From assembly GCF_020217005.1 (NCBI RefSeq), contig NZ_JAIWOI010000089.1, positions 1-10,000 on the forward strand: a DNA stretch of 10,000 nucleotides. The letters are read 5' to 3'. The notes beneath the pieces were generated by a model, which saw nothing but the letters and a program-made list of their open reading frames with translations, was not told the origin of the DNA and searched no databases. Shown one piece after another: positions 7,121 to 10,000 of this stretch. This DNA comes from Rheinheimera sp. GTDB lineage: Bacteria > Pseudomonadota > Gammaproteobacteria > Enterobacterales > Alteromonadaceae. The translations under genes were made by a program, and so were the position numbers. Position 1 is the first letter of the stretch. Each line of letters opens with the position of its first letter.

Positions 7121-7191
7121 CCAAGGTTTTAAGGCTGGGAGTGTTTGAGTGGGGAGTCGGTAGCGACGAGCGAGTTGCCCAGCCGCCTTGG
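7121..7191. repeat. 71-base long-range stem-loop with inner hairpin
   Basis: CCAAGG (7121-7126) pairs with CCTTGG (7186-7191), then GGCTGGG (7133-7139) with CCCAGCC (7178-7184). The two helices are separated by a 6-by-1 internal loop. The 38-base apical part contains a further GTCG-GTAG-CGAC hairpin (7156-7167). Such nested pairing suggests a structured transcript or a mobile-repeat unit. Which strand would be transcribed is unknown. Confidence 0.55.
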
Positions 7192-7233
7192 ACGCACGAT
7201 TTTGGGCCGGGCTTTATAATCACTCCGTTCGTA

Positions 7234-7435
7234 CCCCTTCGGGGCCAGCTAAAGCTGTTCAACGCAAGCGTTGTCGCTGCGACCTGGGGTCGCCTTTTAT
7301 GAATTACATCCATGTAATTCGCCCTCCGGGCCAGCCTTCGGCTGTTAGAAAGTGCTTCCTGCACTTTCTTGCTTTGGATACTTTCTTTTGGCGAAGCAAA
7401 AGAAAGTATCTCGCCAGCGGCGAAAGCTTTAAAGC
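7234..7435. repeat. Array of about twelve nearly contiguous short hairpins
   Basis: In order, arms and outer limits are: CCCC/GGGG 7234-7244; CAGCT/AGCTG 7246-7257; CAACGC/GCGTTG 7260-7273; GTCGC/GCGAC 7273-7283, overlapping GCGACC/GGTCGC 7279-7293; GAATTACAT/ATGTAATTC 7301-7320; GCCC/GGGC 7321-7331; CAGCC/GGCTG 7332-7344; AGAAAGTGC/GCACTTTCT 7347-7369; a perfect 14-bp stem with arms 7377-7390 and 7397-7410 and loop GCGAAG; TCGCC/GGCGA 7411-7423; and the palindrome GCTTTAAAGC 7426-7435. Gaps are mostly 0-8 bases and loops are tiny, several being TTC-type. The units differ in sequence, so this is neither a tandem repeat nor a CRISPR array. It reads almost the same on both strands. It may be a dispersed intergenic repeat of this genome; that is inference. 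Confidence 0.75.
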
Positions 7436-7481
7436 AAAAAATGTAGCAATCAAAAACAGTTACAACTACAAAGCGACGAAG

Positions 7482-7991
7482 TTATTCCGCCTTCCCCTCC
7501 GGCGCCGCAGCCAACTTAAGCGGCAAACCCGCATCCTGCTTTACCTGCTCTATCACCACATAAGTATGAGTCTGCAGCACGCCAGGCAAATCCACAATCA
7601 AGCCCAATACGCCGCGATACGCCTCCATACTGGATAAGCGTAGTTTCAGCAGATAATCAAAACCTCCGGCCACCATATGGCATTCCGCCACTTGGGGTAT
7701 TTTCACCACCGCATCGCGAAACTGATCAAAGACTGCACCTGTGGTTCTGTCCAGCGTCACCTGAATAAAAGCGGCAGTACCAAAACCCAGTTTACTGGCG
7801 TTTAAACGGGCGCCATAACCTTCAATAAAACCGTCCTGCTCCAGCTTGCGCACCCTGTCTATGCAAGGGCTTGGGCTTAAGTTGACCTTTTTTGCCAGTT
7901 CGACATTAGAAATACGTCCATCTTTTTGTAGCGTGTCTAGAATTGTCATGTCGATACGGTCTGGTAACCGGCCTTTGGCGCTTTGAGTCAT
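7482..7991 (-). CDS. Lrp/AsnC-family regulator, probable activator of putA
   Basis: DNA-binding protein of 169 residues, the usual Lrp size. The N-terminal helix-turn-helix spans about 14-58 (DRIDMTILDTLQ, then GRISNVELAKKVNLSPSPC and RVRKLEQDGFIEGY). The C-terminal RAM ligand/oligomer domain spans about 72-150 and carries VAGGFDYLLKLRL and LPGVLQTHTYVV. It is closely similar to E. coli Lrp in both halves but ends in a different, Ala/Pro-rich tail. It diverges from putA with 134 bases between starts, the arrangement of PutR-type regulators that activate putA in response to proline. That role is inferred from position and from the missing repressor domain of the neighbouring PutA. No clear Shine-Dalgarno precedes the ATG; M1 is kept because the LPDRID block aligns with Lrp upstream of the next Met (15). 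The hairpin array lies just past its stop. Confidence 0.9.
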   Translation of the reverse strand: MTQSAKGRLPDRIDMTILDTLQKDGRISNVELAKKVNLSPSPCIDRVRKLEQDGFIEGYGARLNASKLGFGTAAFIQVTLDRTTGAVFDQFRDAVVKIPQVAECHMVAGGFDYLLKLRLSSMEAYRGVLGLIVDLPGVLQTHTYVVIEQVKQDAGLPLKLAAAPEGKAE

Positions 7992-8005
7992 GGCAGTATT
8001 TTTTC

Positions 8006-8046
8006 GGGTTTTAGGGTTAATAAACCAAATTATATAAGGTTACCTT
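8006..8046. promoter_or_regulatory. Candidate Lrp-type operator and regulator promoter
   Basis: GGTT (8015-8018) faces AACC (8023-8026), which in turn faces GGTT (8038-8041) across an AT-only centre; AAGGT-T-ACCTT (8036-8046) is a further perfect palindrome. GGGTT also occurs twice as a direct repeat 8 bases apart (8006, 8014). On the - strand a perfect TATAAT lies at 8034-8029 inside this cluster, with a poor -35, about 38 bases before the regulator's ATG. AT-centred dyads over the gene's own -10 fit autoregulation by an Lrp protein, but no binding is shown. Confidence 0.45.
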
Positions 8047-8068
8047 GAAAAAGAAACCACCAAATAGG

Positions 8069-8097
8069 GCTGCGCTTTCACTAAAATGCAGCATAAT
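8069..8097 (+). promoter_or_regulatory. Candidate putA promoter with overlapping dyad
   Basis: CATAAT (8092-8097) is a good -10 box about 29 bases before the putA ATG, but no recognisable -35 lies at the right distance, as at activator-dependent promoters. GCTGC (8069-8073) and GCAGC (8088-8092) form an inverted repeat across the spacer and could be an operator arm pair. Confidence 0.4.
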
Positions 8098-8125
8098 TTT
8101 TTTCAATTCACTGGATTAAAACCCT

Positions 8126-10000
8126 ATGTTATTCCAAGGCCAACTGACTACAAGTCACGCTATTCGTCAAACCATGCGCGATCATTACCGCGCTGATGAA
8201 GATCAGGTACTCAACCACTTATTGCCTATTGCTGATATTGGCCCTGCGGCGCGCAGCCGTGCCTGGGAAAAAGCCCGTCAGTTGGTCGTGAATATCCGTG
8301 AAGCTCAGGTTGGTAAAGGCGGTGTAGACGCCCTGCTGAACGAGTTTTCGTTGTCGACCGAAGAAGGTTTAGTACTGATGTGTTTAGCCGAAGCCTTATT
8401 GCGCGTGCCGGACAAGCATACAGCTGACCTTTTGATCCGCGACAAGTTATCCAACGGTGACTGGAGTTCGCATTTAGGCAACAGTGACTCTTTATTTGTA
8501 AATATCTCGGCCTGGGGTTTATTGCTGACCGGCAAACTGGTGAATTACAGCGACGATCAGAAAAAAGCTCAGTTTGGTTTATTAAAACGCACCTGTGGCC
8601 GTATGGGCGAGCCAGTGATCCGTCAGGCTGTGCGTTATGCCATGCAAATTATGGGTACCCAGTTTGTGATGGGCACCAGCATTGAAAAAGCGGTAGAACG
8701 TGCAGTAGAGCTGGAAAGCAAAGGTTTTACTTATTCGTACGATATGCTGGGTGAAGGCGCCCGCACTATGGACGACGCCAACCGTTATTTCGACAGCTAC
8801 ATGATGGCCATTAAAGTCATAGGCACTGCAGCGAAAAAACGTGGCCCGTTAAAAAGCCCTGGCATTTCCGTGAAGTTATCTGCTATTCACCCACGTTACG
8901 AATTCACCCATCGCGACCGTGTGATCAACGAATTAGTACCGCGCTTAAAACAACTGGCTGTTGCTGCCAAAGCCTATGACATCAGTTTTACTGTCGATGC
9001 AGAAGAAGCTGACCGTTTAGATTTATCCCTGGATATTATCGAAGCTGTATTCTCCGATCCGGAATTAAACGGCTGGGAAGGTTTTGGTTTAGCAGTGCAG
9101 GCTTACTCCAAACGTGGTTTGTTTGTGATTGAATGGCTGCGCGAGCTGACAGTAAAAGTCGGCCGTAAAATGATGGTACGTCTGGTCAAAGGCGCCTACT
9201 GGGATACGGAAGTTAAAATCAGCCAGACCGAAGGTTTAAGCGACTTCCCGGTATTTAGCCGCAAGCCGTCGACTGACGTGTCTTATCAGGCTTGTGCCAA
9301 AAAGATGCTGGAATACCGCGACAGCATTTACCCTATGTTCGCTACCCACAACGCTTACACAGTGGCCACCATTTTAGAAATGGCGCCGGATCGCACTGGC
9401 TATGAGTTCCAGCGTTTACACGGTATGGGTGATGCGTTGTACGATCAGGTGGTTGCCGATGACAAAGTCCCTTGCCGTATTTACGCCCCTGTGGGTGAAC
9501 ACTCAGACTTACTGGCCTATTTAGTCCGTCGTTTATTAGAAAACGGTGCCAACAGCTCTTTTGTGAACAACATTGTTGATGAAACTATTCCGGTGGAATC
9601 TTTACTCAAAGACCCGGTCGAAACAGTGCGGGCCTGGAGCAAAAAGCGTAATAACTCTATTCCGTTACCCCACCAGCTGTACGGAGCAGAGCGCCTGAAC
9701 TCTAAAGGTCAGGACTTTACCGATATCGACCAAATCACTGCGATGCGCGAAGCTATGGACACATGGCTCGCTTCGGTTAGCCAGATTGAAGTACCAGCAG
9801 GTGCTGTTGCTGTGACTAACCCGGCCAACACCAAAGAAGTGATAGGTTTCCATTATCATAACAACAGTGCTCAGATGGAACAGACGGTAACCAAGGCTGA
9901 AGCTGCATTCCCGGCCTGGTCTGCAACAGCTGTGACTGAACGCGCAGCGCTTTTAAATAAACTGGCGGATCAACTGGAATTACACCGCGACGAATTACTG
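8126..10000 (+). CDS. putA: PutA, proline dehydrogenase / P5C dehydrogenase (3' part beyond window)
   Basis: Bifunctional flavoenzyme that oxidises proline to glutamate: an FAD proline dehydrogenase, then an NAD-dependent glutamate-semialdehyde dehydrogenase. The first 625 codons are present and open to the window end. Visible parts are the alpha/linker region (about 20-150, with SLSTEEGLVLMCLAEALLR), then the proline dehydrogenase barrel (about 180-480). Barrel landmarks are DAEEADR (291-297), LVKGAYW (353-359), FQRLHGMG (428-435) and the substrate-binding RRLLENGAN (468-476). The aldehyde dehydrogenase domain begins near 555 (VTNPAN at 563-568); its catalytic residues lie outside the window. 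E. coli PutA starts with a ribbon-helix-helix DNA-binding domain and represses itself. Here the protein starts directly at the alpha region, so it should be purely enzymatic. The ribosome site is weak (GGA, 8113-8115). Divergent from the Lrp-type gene that probably controls it. Confidence 0.95.
   Translation, partial: MLFQGQLTTSHAIRQTMRDHYRADEDQVLNHLLPIADIGPAARSRAWEKARQLVVNIREAQVGKGGVDALLNEFSLSTEEGLVLMCLAEALLRVPDKHTADLLIRDKLSNGDWSSHLGNSDSLFVNISAWGLLLTGKLVNYSDDQKKAQFGLLKRTCGRMGEPVIRQAVRYAMQIMGTQFVMGTSIEKAVERAVELESKGFTYSYDMLGEGARTMDDANRYFDSYMMAIKVIGTAAKKRGPLKSPGISVKLSAIHPRYEFTHRDRVINELVPRLKQLAVAAKAYDISFTVDAEEADRLDLSLDIIEAVFSDPELNGWEGFGLAVQAYSKRGLFVIEWLRELTVKVGRKMMVRLVKGAYWDTEVKISQTEGLSDFPVFSRKPSTDVSYQACAKKMLEYRDSIYPMFATHNAYTVATILEMAPDRTGYEFQRLHGMGDALYDQVVADDKVPCRIYAPVGEHSDLLAYLVRRLLENGANSSFVNNIVDETIPVESLLKDPVETVRAWSKKRNNSIPLPHQLYGAERLNSKGQDFTDIDQITAMREAMDTWLASVSQIEVPAGAVAVTNPANTKEVIGFHYHNNSAQMEQTVTKAEAAFPAWSATAVTERAALLNKLADQLELHRDELL

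Larger units (their letters stand above)
6882..7481. other. 600-base gene-less structured region
   Basis: No convincing gene is present on either strand. Short open frames here have no ribosome sites, overlap one another on both strands and translate through palindromes. Bases 6882-7004 show nothing I can name. From 7005 the sequence is packed with inverted repeats: CCCC-ATT-GGGG at 7011-7021, the palindrome CTGAGCTCAG at 7040-7049, and then the larger stem-loops and hairpin array listed separately. After 7436 it becomes plain AT-rich sequence up to the lrp-like stop codon. Confidence 0.7.

Noticed and set aside
7005..7435. CRISPR array
   Set aside because: The repeated feature is inverted pairing with differing sequences; there are no regularly spaced direct repeats or cas genes.
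6863..7637. Several overlapping open frames of 60-150 codons on both strands
   Set aside because: They run through the palindromes, lack ribosome sites, overlap each other and partly the lrp-like gene, and their translations look like read-through of hairpins rather than protein.
8305..8535. Antisense open frame inside putA
   Set aside because: It lies wholly within the well-conserved putA frame and has no independent support.
9665..9859. Second antisense open frame inside putA
   Set aside because: It is a shadow of the putA coding sequence, with no ribosome site or recognisable product.

Overview
The window looks like chromosomal DNA of a moderate-GC gammaproteobacterium. The LpxL, GlnE, YgiF, YgiM and Lrp-like proteins resemble their E. 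coli counterparts in length and motifs. The non-enteric gene order and codon use point to an Alteromonadales/Chromatiaceae-type genome, perhaps Rheinheimera-like; that placement is an inference.

Left part (1-1813, all + strand): the last codons of an unrecognised gene, a strong hairpin, an LpxL-type lipid A acyltransferase with a GTG start, and an unrecognised membrane-anchored protein behind a good sigma-70 promoter. Middle (1833-5541, - strand): a two-gene unit, ygiF-like (CYTH triphosphatase) then glnE, 7 bases apart and probably translationally coupled. Diverging from it is a ygiM-like SH3b/coiled-coil/transmembrane protein (5655-6278). The glnE-ygiF-ygiM arrangement matches E. coli, but the gene expected after ygiM (cca) is absent.

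In its place (about 6280-7480) is an accessory-looking island. It holds an AT-richer orphan nucleotidyltransferase of the minimal (MNT) kind, then 600 bases with no convincing gene. This stretch has several larger stem-loops (7056-7191), then about a dozen nearly contiguous perfect or near-perfect hairpins (7234-7435). It is the most unusual part of the window and is probably a repetitive or structured element, though its function cannot be read from the sequence.

Right part (7482-10000): a proline-utilisation locus. An Lrp/AsnC regulator (- strand) diverges from putA (+ strand, cut by the window end). This PutA lacks the N-terminal ribbon-helix-helix with which E. coli PutA represses itself, so the Lrp-type neighbour is the likely regulator. 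The 134-base intergenic region carries GGTT/AACC dyads over the regulator's own -10 box.

Overall the genes cover envelope biogenesis (lpxL, ygiM), nitrogen control by glutamine synthetase adenylylation (glnE), polyphosphate-type hydrolysis (ygiF) and proline catabolism (putA plus regulator).
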